Source: an uncultured Bacteroidaceae bacterium (GTDB lineage: Bacteria; Bacteroidota; Bacteroidia; Bacteroidales; Bacteroidaceae). Taken from it: a stretch of 46,439 bases of DNA. The notes under the pieces are model-generated. The model was not told where the DNA came from. It saw nothing but the letters and a program-made list of their open reading frames with translations, and made no database searches. Both the position numbers and the translations under genes were made by a program. Below are positions 34,079-41,628 of the stretch, in pieces (within the stretch, counting starts at the first letter, position 1; the number at the start of each line of letters is the position of its first letter). Location: positions 1 to 46,439 of the forward strand of contig CAJORF010000020.1 in the NCBI GenBank assembly GCA_905236985.1. The letters run 5' to 3'.

Positions 34079-35725
34079 TCATTTCTTTGTGATTTTCAGC
34101 ACTGGAGCAATCTTGTTGACTGGTTTGGGCAGTTCAACGTAGAGACCCTCGGGGGTCTGGCGTGCTTTGAGTTTGCCATAGCCCAAGAGGGTGACGGAGG
34201 AGATGGTTTGCTTGAGGTCAGGATTACCCTTGGCTAAAGATTTCACCACCAATTGTCCATCCTCTGGCCAGCCCATCGCAGTGACGTAGAGGTGCTTCTT
34301 GGACTGGTTGAATCGGATGTCACGCGCATCCATATTGGCATACTGACCGTCATTGAAGCCCTGTGCATTCAGCTTGATTGCTTTCTCGGCCACTGGCCCC
34401 TCGCCGAAGCGTACCCAGGGCCGTGTGCCGAAGATGCTCTCGCCATTGACGCTCATCCACGCCTCCAAGTCATCGAGGATAGCAGCTTCCTTCTCGTCGT
34501 AGGTACCATCAGCACGCAGAGGGATAGATAGTAGCAGATTGCCATTCTTAGAGACAATATCCACGAGCTGCTTGACCACCGTAGCAGCACTTTTGTAGTG
34601 GCCACCCTCGTAAATACCAGTGTTGTAGTGCCAGCCACCGATGCAGTTGCACGTTTGCCAAGGTTCAGGGATAATCTCGTTGGGAGCACCGCGCTCCACA
34701 TCCCATGTGAGTGCCTTACGCTGGTCGTCGCTGAGAATCTTGCCAAAAACAACAGCGCGCGGATTCTTATTGTAGAAATGTGTAGCTATCTTCAGACCAC
34801 AATCACTCAAAGGATAGAAGGGTAACACGGTGACATCAAAGTAGATGAGGTCGGGGTTGTAGCGGTTGATGGCATCCAGGGTGCGGTCATAGAAATTGGT
34901 GACGAATTCCTCGGAGGGCGGGCAGGCTCCGTGGCTCCAGTCCCACTGACCGTGAATGGCTCCGTTGTCCCATGAGCCCTTGCTCATCGGATGATCCTGT
35001 TGGTAGAGCATCTGTGGATCCAGACCTTCCCACCATTTTCCTTTGCCATCCTCCTTCTTCAGGTTACCGTCGTAATAAACTCCTGCTTTAGGACCTTCGA
35101 GGTCGTAGCGCTGAGCTGGCTCATACCATGTCCAGGCATGATCGGCGTGGAAAGAGATGCCCAAGGGCAGTCCTGCTTTCTTAGCGGCCTTGGCCCATTC
35201 TTCGAGGATATCGCGCTTGGGACCGATGTTCTGTGAGTTCCACGGCTGATACTTCGAGTTCCAGAGGTCATAGTTGTCGTGGTGGTTGCCCAGGACAAAG
35301 AAGTATTGTGCTCCACAACGCTTGTACTTCTCTATCAGTGCTTCGGGGTTCCATTTCTCGGCCTTGAAGAGTGGCAGTATGTCCTTGAAGCCGAACTCCG
35401 AGGGGTGACCATAGTGCTCCACGTGCCATTTGTACTCACGACCGCCCTCCATATACATTGAGCGTGCCATCCAGTCGCCAGAACCCTCGACACACTGCGG
35501 TCCCCAGTGTGCCCAAATGCCAAACTTAGCATCGCGGAACCACTCGGGTGTCTGGTGTTTCTCGAGCGACTGCCATGTGGGTTCATACTGACCCGTTTGC
35601 ATGGGTTCATGTGCCTCGCTGACAGGTATTCGGTACGGCTGTGCTATCGCGTTGAGGGAGAAAAGAAAAGAGAAAAGAGAATAAGAGAAGAGAGAGAGGG
35701 GGGAGATGGAAAGAAGTTTTTTCAT
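34079..35725 (-). CDS. GH29 alpha-L-fucosidase, exported
   Basis: 548 aa. Signal peptide MKKLLSISPLSLFSYSLFSF then LFSLNAIA. The (beta/alpha)8 catalytic domain shows the GH29 entry WFRDAKFGIWAHWGPQCVEG, the substrate-site segment FVLGNHHDNYDLWNSKYQ, FHADHAWTWYEPAQRYD, and the nucleophile strand NPDLIYFDVTVLPF (Asp in YFD). NGNLLLSIPLRADGTYDEKE closes the barrel, and a beta-sandwich of about 90 residues ends the protein. It removes terminal fucose from host or plant glycans, probably in the periplasm. The DNA for the hydrophobic core of the signal is almost pure purine on the plus strand. No Sus pair is next to it. The leader contains a GH2-like remnant. Confidence 0.92.
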   Translation of the reverse strand: MKKLLSISPLSLFSYSLFSFLFSLNAIAQPYRIPVSEAHEPMQTGQYEPTWQSLEKHQTPEWFRDAKFGIWAHWGPQCVEGSGDWMARSMYMEGGREYKWHVEHYGHPSEFGFKDILPLFKAEKWNPEALIEKYKRCGAQYFFVLGNHHDNYDLWNSKYQPWNSQNIGPKRDILEEWAKAAKKAGLPLGISFHADHAWTWYEPAQRYDLEGPKAGVYYDGNLKKEDGKGKWWEGLDPQMLYQQDHPMSKGSWDNGAIHGQWDWSHGACPPSEEFVTNFYDRTLDAINRYNPDLIYFDVTVLPFYPLSDCGLKIATHFYNKNPRAVVFGKILSDDQRKALTWDVERGAPNEIIPEPWQTCNCIGGWHYNTGIYEGGHYKSAATVVKQLVDIVSKNGNLLLSIPLRADGTYDEKEAAILDDLEAWMSVNGESIFGTRPWVRFGEGPVAEKAIKLNAQGFNDGQYANMDARDIRFNQSKKHLYVTAMGWPEDGQLVVKSLAKGNPDLKQTISSVTLLGYGKLKARQTPEGLYVELPKPVNKIAPVLKITKK

Positions 35726-35740
35726 AAGGAGTTTGTTATT

Positions 35741-35872
35741 TTAGGAAATTTCGTCGATGACAGTGTAGTGTACGGTAACCTCGCTGGTGTAAATGGGCTT
35801 GCCGGATTCCTGCAACTGACAGTTGCCAGGCACAGAGATTTAGTCCCACTGGCTCAGTTTGATTGTGTTCAT
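35741..35872 (-). pseudogene. Probable remnant of a GH2 beta-galactosidase N-terminus
   Basis: On the minus strand the frame from 35872 reads MNTIKLSQWD, stop (TAA, 35840-35842), then ISVPGNCQLQESGKPIYTSE and VTVHY. In GH2 beta-galactosidases the sugar-binding domain has xxWxxIxVPxNWQLQGYxxPIYTNxxYPF. The match in order and spacing is good, with W to C, GY to ES and an internal stop. It lies in the leader of the fucosidase gene, 16 bases upstream of its ATG. I judge it a leftover from a deleted gene; a chance match in 44 codons is possible. Confidence 0.5.
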
Positions 35873-35920
35873 TTCGGTGTTGTTTCAGATGAAAAGGATG
35901 GGAATCAATCCCAACCACGG

Positions 35921-35929
35921 GCAAAGATA
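35921..35929 (-). promoter_or_regulatory. -7 box for the fucosidase transcript
   Basis: The minus strand reads TATCTTTGC. No clear -33 TTTG is at the right distance, so only the -7 box is claimed. The leader to the fucosidase ATG would be about 190 bases and includes the GH2-like remnant. Bases 35930-36066 show AT-rich sequence and no gene. Confidence 0.5.
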
Positions 35930-36066
35930 CAGAAAAGTTTGAAGTTGAAGGTTTAAATTTGAAGGAAAAATGTTTTTATGCCCCCAAAAAGCAGGGAAAA
36001 CAGAAAAAAAGTAGCCAGATTACCAAAAAACTATAAACTTTCAACCTAAAACTTTAAACTTTTCAC

Positions 36067-36075
36067 TACCTTCGC
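36067..36075 (+). promoter_or_regulatory. -7 box for the patatin gene
   Basis: TACCTTCGC, one base off the consensus TAnnTTTGC, 23 bases before the ATG. The -33 region is AT-rich without a clear TTTG. Confidence 0.45.
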
Positions 36076-36098
36076 ACCCAAAATCAAGCAACGAAGAT

Positions 36099-36953
36099 AT
36101 GACAAAGGATGTAGCTTTGGTGTTGTCAAGCGGTGGCGCAAGGGGACTTGCCCACATCGGTGCCATTGAAGAACTGGAGGCGCAGGGCTATCGCATCACG
36201 TCGATAGCAGGTTGCTCCATGGGGGCACTCATCGGCGGCGTTTATGCAGCAGGCAAACTCGAGATGTTCCGCGAGTGGATGAGGACCGTGACACGCAAGA
36301 AGATGCTGGAGCTGACCGACTTCTCATTCAGCCTCAATCATTTGGTGAAAGGGACGCGCATCATCGAAGCCATCATGGAATTTGTCCCCGACATTCCCAT
36401 TGAAGAGCTCGCCCTACCCTATTGCGCCGTAGCCACCGACTGGAAAGCAGGACGAGAAGTAGTGTTCCGAAAGGGCAGTCTCTTCGAGGCCATACGTGCA
36501 TCCATTTCACTGCCATCGTTCTATGAGCCTGTGCGACGCAATGGCATGATCCTCATCGACGGCGGCGTGACCAATCCCATTCCTCTCAATCGTGTGGCGC
36601 GTCATGAGGGTGACATCTTAGTGGGCATCGATGTGAGCGGCCACGACTACGAAGGAGAATCGGAACTACAGGAGGCTCTGACGGAGCGGCGCAAGCACAG
36701 TTCATCGCTCTCGCAACAGATCATCAACCGACTGACACCAGACAACTTAGATTTCAACTACTACACGATGCTCTCACGCGTCAGTTCGCTGATGATACGG
36801 CAGAACTCCATCCTGATGGCTCAACTGATGAAGCCCGACGTGCTCGTGGACATTCAGATGAGCCGCTACGGAGGCTTTGACTATGATAAGTCGGAGAAGC
36901 TCATAGAGATCGGTCGCAAGAAAACAGCCCAAACACTTCAACGATTCACATAA
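36099..36953 (+). CDS. Patatin-like phospholipase, RssA type
   Basis: 284 aa, no signal peptide. The oxyanion-hole motif SGGARGLAHIGAIE is at residues 11-24, the nucleophile elbow IAGCSMGALIGG has Ser40, and the catalytic Asp is D154 in ILIDGGVTNPIPL. This Ser-Asp dyad defines patatin lipases that hydrolyse acyl esters of phospholipids or neutral lipids. Length and layout match small bacterial RssA-type members. The ATG follows a -7 box, and the aldo/keto reductase gene begins 14 bases after the stop, so the two are likely cotranscribed. The natural substrate is unknown. Confidence 0.9.
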   Translation: MTKDVALVLSSGGARGLAHIGAIEELEAQGYRITSIAGCSMGALIGGVYAAGKLEMFREWMRTVTRKKMLELTDFSFSLNHLVKGTRIIEAIMEFVPDIPIEELALPYCAVATDWKAGREVVFRKGSLFEAIRASISLPSFYEPVRRNGMILIDGGVTNPIPLNRVARHEGDILVGIDVSGHDYEGESELQEALTERRKHSSSLSQQIINRLTPDNLDFNYYTMLSRVSSLMIRQNSILMAQLMKPDVLVDIQMSRYGGFDYDKSEKLIEIGRKKTAQTLQRFT

Positions 36954-36966
36954 AAAAAAGACCATC

Positions 36967-37905
36967 ATGTATTACGCAGACGAAAGCCGCTACGAAAAGG
37001 GCATGAAATACAAACGCTGCGGACGCTCGGGAGTGATGCTTCCGAAAGTCAGCCTCGGCTTCTGGCACAACTTCGGAAGCGTAGATCCCTACGAACGGAG
37101 CCGCGAGATCACGCGCTACGCCTTTGATCATGGCATCACACACTTCGACCTGGCCAACAACTACGGCCCTGTATATGGTTCAGCTGAAGAGACCATGGGA
37201 CGACTGATGGACGATGACTTCCGCCCCTATCGCGACGAGCTATTCATCTCCACCAAGGCAGGCTATGACATGTGGCCTGGTCCCTACGGCAACTGGGGCT
37301 CACGAAAGTATCTGATAGCCAGTCTGGATCAGAGCCTAAAACGGATGCATTTGGACTATGTGGATCTCTTCTACAGTCACCGCTATGACCCCGATACGCC
37401 ACTGGAGGAAACGTTGCAGGCACTGGTGGATATCGTTCGTCAGGGCAAGGCTCTCTACGTAGGCATCAGCCGCTGGCCACTTGAAGCCACACGTTTGGCT
37501 GCGCAGTACCTGAGGGAACGCGATGTTCCCCTGCTCATCTATCAAGGCCGCCTCAATATGCTTGACCGATCACCACTGAAGGAAGGCATTCTCGACCTGT
37601 GTGCCGAAGAGGGCATTGGATTTATCTCGTTTTCCCCACTGGCACAGGGACTGTTGACTGACCGCTACCTCAATGGCGTTCCCGAGGGCAGCCGGATGTC
37701 GAAGGGTAAATTCCTAAAGGAAGAGATACTCACCCCCGAACTGTTGACACAGCTCAACAGCTTCAATGAGAAAGCAAAGAGCCAGGGAATGACGCTCGCA
37801 GAGATGGCACTGGCATGGATTCTCGAACAGAAAGCGGTCACTTCAGTGCTCATCGGAGCCAGCAGCGTAGCTCAGTTGGAGCAGAACCTGAGATGCATCA
37901 AATAA
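36967..37905 (+). CDS. Aldo/keto reductase, YghZ-like
   Basis: 312 aa, NADPH-dependent TIM barrel. The catalytic tetrad is visible: D61 and Y66 in HFDLANNYG, K97 in FISTKAGYDM, H138 in LFYSHRYDPD. The loop WPGPYGNWGSRKYL is typical of the AKR14/Kv-beta-like group represented by YghZ, which reduces methylglyoxal and similar aldehydes. The cofactor end is SVLIGASSVAQLEQNL. ATG 36967 is used; the next in-frame Met lies at residue 13 (GMKYKRCG), and some annotators would start there. It is cotranscribed with the patatin gene and followed by about 70 bases before the riboswitch promoter. Confidence 0.93.
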   Translation: MYYADESRYEKGMKYKRCGRSGVMLPKVSLGFWHNFGSVDPYERSREITRYAFDHGITHFDLANNYGPVYGSAEETMGRLMDDDFRPYRDELFISTKAGYDMWPGPYGNWGSRKYLIASLDQSLKRMHLDYVDLFYSHRYDPDTPLEETLQALVDIVRQGKALYVGISRWPLEATRLAAQYLRERDVPLLIYQGRLNMLDRSPLKEGILDLCAEEGIGFISFSPLAQGLLTDRYLNGVPEGSRMSKGKFLKEEILTPELLTQLNSFNEKAKSQGMTLAEMALAWILEQKAVTSVLIGASSVAQLEQNLRCIK

Positions 37906-37977
37906 ACTTTTGAGGCGATAAATACGAACAAAATCTAAGAAAAACAGGCTTCAAATAAAATAAATATGAATTATGAA

Positions 37978-38008
37978 TTGTGAATTGTGAATTATTCACT
38001 ATCTTTGC
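37978..38008 (+). promoter_or_regulatory. Promoter of the cobalamin operon
   Basis: TTG at 37978-37980 and TATCTTTGC at 38000-38008, spacing 19. The region between is made of short repeats (GAATTGT). Transcription would start close to 38015, just upstream of the riboswitch. Confidence 0.75.
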
Positions 38009-38024
38009 ACCCGCAAATGAGGCA

Positions 38025-38226
38025 ATCGGGCGGCAGAGGCCGTCCAGATGTAAGGGAATCCGGTGAGAATCCGGAGCTGTACCTGCAGCTGTAATCCCCT
38101 TTAAAGGTCTGCTCTTATAACGCCACTGACGAGAGTTAACAAGTTGACAAGTTGACAAGTTAACAAGTTGACAAGTTAACGAGTTGGGAAGGTAGAGCAG
38201 ATGGGGAGAGCCAGAAGACCTGCCTG
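38025..38226 (+). ncRNA. Cobalamin (B12) riboswitch
   Basis: The conserved blocks of the AdoCbl-type aptamer are present in order: AAGGGAATCCGGTGAGAATC (from 38052), the B12 box region with CTGTACCTGCAGCTGTAA, GCCACTG (38122-38128), GGGAAGG (38186-38192) and AGCCAGAAGACCTGCCT (38209-38225). It precedes a TonB receptor and B12 genes, the classic regulated set. Binding of cobalamin should repress the operon, probably at translation since no terminator is seen before ATG 38325. A tract of 8-bp tandem repeats occupies a peripheral stem position between GCCACTG and GGGAAGG. Confidence 0.95.
38136..38183 (+). repeat. Six 8-bp tandem repeats (TTRACAAG) inside the riboswitch
   Basis: Units TTAACAAG, TTGACAAG, TTGACAAG, TTAACAAG, TTGACAAG and TTAACGAG run without a gap between two conserved aptamer blocks. 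Exact short units suggest that copy number can change by slippage. Confidence 0.92.
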
Positions 38227-38324
38227 TTTTAAGACAATACACGGTTCAACCAAGACGAATGTCAATCGTCAATTGTCAAATCGTAAATTAAAGCGGCGTC
38301 CAGGAATAGGCGCGTGCGAGTTTG

Positions 38325-40505
38325 ATGAAACATCTATTATCTCTGACGGCGGCACTTCTGTGCTTCGTTCTCTCTTCAACAGCCCAAGACTCTCTCCAGA
38401 CATCGCGTCTGGATGAGGTTGTTGTCACTGGTACTGGTACCCAGCACCGGTTGAAGGATGCGCCTGTGCAAACGGAGGTCATCACGCGCCGTGAACTGGA
38501 ACAATACGGTGGTCGAAGTATCGAGGATATCCTCAGCGGCCTCACAGCCAGCTTCGCTTTCAGCGAGGATGACATGGGCAGTCAGATGCAGATGAACGGA
38601 CTCGGAAATTCTTATATACTGATCCTCATCGACGGTAAACGCCTGCACGGCGACAACGGCGGACAGAACGACCTCGGACTCATCGACCCCGCCCGCATCG
38701 AGCGCATCGAGATCGTCAAGGGAGCAGCCTCGGCGCTTTACGGCAGCGATGCCATCGCGGGTGTCATCAATATTATCACCCGCAAGTATGATCGTGAAGG
38801 TCTCCTCCTTGAGAACACCACTCGTGGCGGCAGCTACAGCGACATTCGCCAGCACAACAGCGTAGGCTTTGCCATCGGCAAGTTCTCCTCGCTCACTCAT
38901 TTTCAGTTACAGCACAGCGACGGTTGGCAAAACACGGCCACCGAAGACCCGCATCAGACGGAGTTCCTCATCACCGACTCGCGCAATATGACAGTCAACC
39001 GCCATACCAATTGGCAGGTGGTAGAACGACTGACCTACACCCCCTTAGCCAATCTCGACTTCTATGCTGAAGCGAGCATCTATCGCAAACGTATCTACCG
39101 TCCGTCAGGCAAGTACGCCGCTGTTGATGTGAAGACATACGACCTACAGTACCGCAACGCATCAGCATCCGTCGGCGGTAAGTGGCAAGCTTCAGATAAT
39201 GCTGTCGTCACCTTCGACATTGACTGGAACCGCCACGCCTATTACTACGTCTTCACTGACACGACACTGGTTGATGGCTACGATCCCTATGGCCATTTCA
39301 CGCACTACTTTCCCTATTTCCCTGATCAGTCGAACCTACAGAGCGACCAGAGACGCACGATGGGACATCTAAAAGGTGTCTTCGATCTCCCTGCACAGAA
39401 CCGCCTCAGTGCAGGTATAGAGGTACGCCATGACTGGCTGCACGCTCCGATGCGCGTAGATCATGAGGGCACCGTCACCGACAATACCGAAGCGCTTTAC
39501 ATTCAGGACGAGTATTCGCCTTGGAAAGTGTTGCAGCTGACAGGCGGTCTGCGTCTCGACCGCAACCAAGGATTCGGTTTCCACTTGACGCCCAAGCTCT
39601 CGGCGATGGTCAAACCCACCGAATGGCTGCGCCTGCGTGCTGCCTGGTCGCAGGGCTTCAAGACGCCGACGCCCAAGGAGTTGCACTACCGCTACGTCCG
39701 CGAGATGAGCGGCACCTACCTCTACCTCGGCAACACCGACCTGCGCCCGCAGACCAGCAACTATGGCTCCGTCGGGGCAGAGATCAACATCAAGGGTTTC
39801 TCCTTTTCCGTAACGGGTTATATCAATAAGGTGAAGGACATGATTGCCCTCAACACCATCCCCAACTACCGCGCCCCCGAGGAATACCAGTTACAGTATG
39901 ACCTGCGCAAGACACGGCAATACCAAAATCTTGAAGATGCACGCACTATTGGTATCGATGTCAACGTGCGCTACGCCTACAAGGACTTTGCCATCGGCGG
40001 CTCATATAGCTACCTTGACACTGATGCACATCAGTACGACGCCGACCACGACCACATGAAAGAGGTCATTATAGACGGTATGGCACATCACAAAGCCAAC
40101 TGGTTTGCCACCTGGAACCATAGCTTTGGAGGAGAAAATGTAAAAATGAATCAATATAAAAATGAAACCTGCTACCGTTTGGGCATCGGTCTTTACGGGC
40201 GTGCATCATCGGAGCGTTTTTACCAGATCAATGGCAACGGCAAACCTTACCACCTCTGGCGCTTGGCCACAACGCACCATATCGACAGCCGTGCGCTGAG
40301 CGTCCGTGGATTGAGCATGAATGTGGAAGCTGGCATTGATAACGTCTTCGACTACGTCGATCGCACACCCCACGGCCTGCACCTCGGCACCACAACACCT
40401 GGCAGGACATTCTATTCAACTTTTACCATCCGTTTCAATCAAGGGAAAAACCATTTTAAATCTTTTAACCCCAACTTAAAACAAAACAACAATGAAGAAG
40501 ATTAA
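38325..40505 (+). CDS. btuB: TonB-dependent outer-membrane receptor, BtuB-like
   Basis: 726 aa. Signal peptide MKHLLSLTAALLCFVLSSTA. TonB box SRLDEVVVTGTGTQHRL, plug with GLGNSYILILIDGKRLHGD and RIERIEIVKGAASALYGSDA and GVINIIT, then a 22-strand barrel ending in TFYSTFTIRFNQG. Unlike SusC it has no carboxypeptidase-like N-terminal domain. The B12 riboswitch upstream marks it as a corrinoid, cobalt or related receptor. A TTG directly before the ATG is not needed as start. Residues after the barrel end (KNHFKSFNPNLKQNNNEED) are an unusual extra tail that overlaps the start of cbiK. Confidence 0.9.
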   Translation: MKHLLSLTAALLCFVLSSTAQDSLQTSRLDEVVVTGTGTQHRLKDAPVQTEVITRRELEQYGGRSIEDILSGLTASFAFSEDDMGSQMQMNGLGNSYILILIDGKRLHGDNGGQNDLGLIDPARIERIEIVKGAASALYGSDAIAGVINIITRKYDREGLLLENTTRGGSYSDIRQHNSVGFAIGKFSSLTHFQLQHSDGWQNTATEDPHQTEFLITDSRNMTVNRHTNWQVVERLTYTPLANLDFYAEASIYRKRIYRPSGKYAAVDVKTYDLQYRNASASVGGKWQASDNAVVTFDIDWNRHAYYYVFTDTTLVDGYDPYGHFTHYFPYFPDQSNLQSDQRRTMGHLKGVFDLPAQNRLSAGIEVRHDWLHAPMRVDHEGTVTDNTEALYIQDEYSPWKVLQLTGGLRLDRNQGFGFHLTPKLSAMVKPTEWLRLRAAWSQGFKTPTPKELHYRYVREMSGTYLYLGNTDLRPQTSNYGSVGAEINIKGFSFSVTGYINKVKDMIALNTIPNYRAPEEYQLQYDLRKTRQYQNLEDARTIGIDVNVRYAYKDFAIGGSYSYLDTDAHQYDADHDHMKEVIIDGMAHHKANWFATWNHSFGGENVKMNQYKNETCYRLGIGLYGRASSERFYQINGNGKPYHLWRLATTHHIDSRALSVRGLSMNVEAGIDNVFDYVDRTPHGLHLGTTTPGRTFYSTFTIRFNQGKNHFKSFNPNLKQNNNEED

Positions 40506-41619
40506 GTTCTTTTTGATGGCTCTCGTAGCCGTAGTGATCGCAACAAGCATCGTTGCATGTAACAAAGATGAAGAAAGCAGCAACTGGGTGAAGTACCAGG
40601 ATGCTGTGACCAAGAACGTCAAGGCGAACAAGCAACACAACAAGGCCATCCTGCTCGTGGCTTTCGGCAGCACCTGGCAGCAGGCTTACGATGCCTTCGA
40701 CGGCACTGTAGCAGCTTACAAGCAGAAGTTCCCCAACTATGACATCTTCCTCTCCTTCTCGTCCGCTATCTGCATCAACCGTGCAGCCGCTGGTGAGAAT
40801 GTCGATCCCCGCAACTTCTACGCTCCTAACTTCTGGCTCAATGCCTTCGCACAGGAAGGTGTGCGCTACAGTGAGATCGTTGTGCAGTCCCTGCAGGTAA
40901 TTCCCGGTGAGGAATACACCCGCGTCATCAACTACATCAAGGACTTCGCTAACAACGCCAACGGTGACCTCGATGATGACTACCTCTCGAAGGTCGTGCT
41001 GAAGCTCGGTGTGCCCCTCCTCCAGGATGCTGAGAAGGACGTTCCCGAAGTAGCCCAGCGTCTCGATGCGCTCTACAAGACAACAGCCGCCAAGGACATC
41101 GTAGCCTTCATGGGTCACGGAAACCCCGATGAATACGACACTTACAAGGCTAACGTCCGCTACACTGAGCTCGAAGAGGCTCTACAGTTGTTTAGCCCCA
41201 ACTACTTCGTCGGCACCGTCGATATGATGGAAAACTTCAAGACACATGTCTATGATCGTATGGATGAAGCTGGCCTCAACGATGACACACGCAAGGTCTA
41301 TCTCCACCCGCTGATGTCCATCAACGGTGACCACGGTCACAACGATATGGCTGGCGACGATCTGCCCGAGGACGTGAACAAGAATAGCTACACCTTCCTT
41401 CAGCTTCAGGCTCTTGCCAATGAGGAGGGCGAGGTTGAGGATTGCAGTTGGAAGAACTACTTCGGCGCTAATGGTTCTGGCTTCGTCTGCACCGACGAAA
41501 CCGTGATTCCCAAGGGTCTGCTCGAACTCCCCACAATCCGTGAGGTGTGGATGAACCACACGCAGGACGCCATCAACGGCGAAGCACTCGAATACTACCA
41601 CTCCAAGAATCCGGAGTAA
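40492..41619 (+). CDS. cbiK: CbiK-type sirohydrochlorin cobaltochelatase as a lipoprotein
   Basis: 375 aa. Lipobox IVAC with Cys at about residue 23, so the product is exported and membrane-anchored, unlike cytosolic CbiK of enterobacteria. The chelatase fold is shown by AILLVAFGSTWQQAYDAFDG, the metal-ligand histidine H209 in FMGHGNPDEYD and H281/H283 in SINGDHGHNDMAGD, matching the His-Glu-His set of CbiK. In the anaerobic B12 route it inserts cobalt into sirohydrochlorin. Outside the cytosol it could act on imported tetrapyrroles or bind cobalt or haem. It overlaps the upstream receptor gene by 14 bases and lies 9 bases before a second receptor gene, which argues for a shared transport task. 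Confidence 0.88.
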   Translation: MKKIKFFLMALVAVVIATSIVACNKDEESSNWVKYQDAVTKNVKANKQHNKAILLVAFGSTWQQAYDAFDGTVAAYKQKFPNYDIFLSFSSAICINRAAAGENVDPRNFYAPNFWLNAFAQEGVRYSEIVVQSLQVIPGEEYTRVINYIKDFANNANGDLDDDYLSKVVLKLGVPLLQDAEKDVPEVAQRLDALYKTTAAKDIVAFMGHGNPDEYDTYKANVRYTELEEALQLFSPNYFVGTVDMMENFKTHVYDRMDEAGLNDDTRKVYLHPLMSINGDHGHNDMAGDDLPEDVNKNSYTFLQLQALANEEGEVEDCSWKNYFGANGSGFVCTDETVIPKGLLELPTIREVWMNHTQDAINGEALEYYHSKNPE

Positions 41620-41628
41620 ACGAAATCC

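Noticed and set aside
35507-35956. 149-codon plus-strand frame over the fucosidase start and leader
   Set aside because: It is antisense to the fucosidase signal peptide and passes through a purine tract; no family features.
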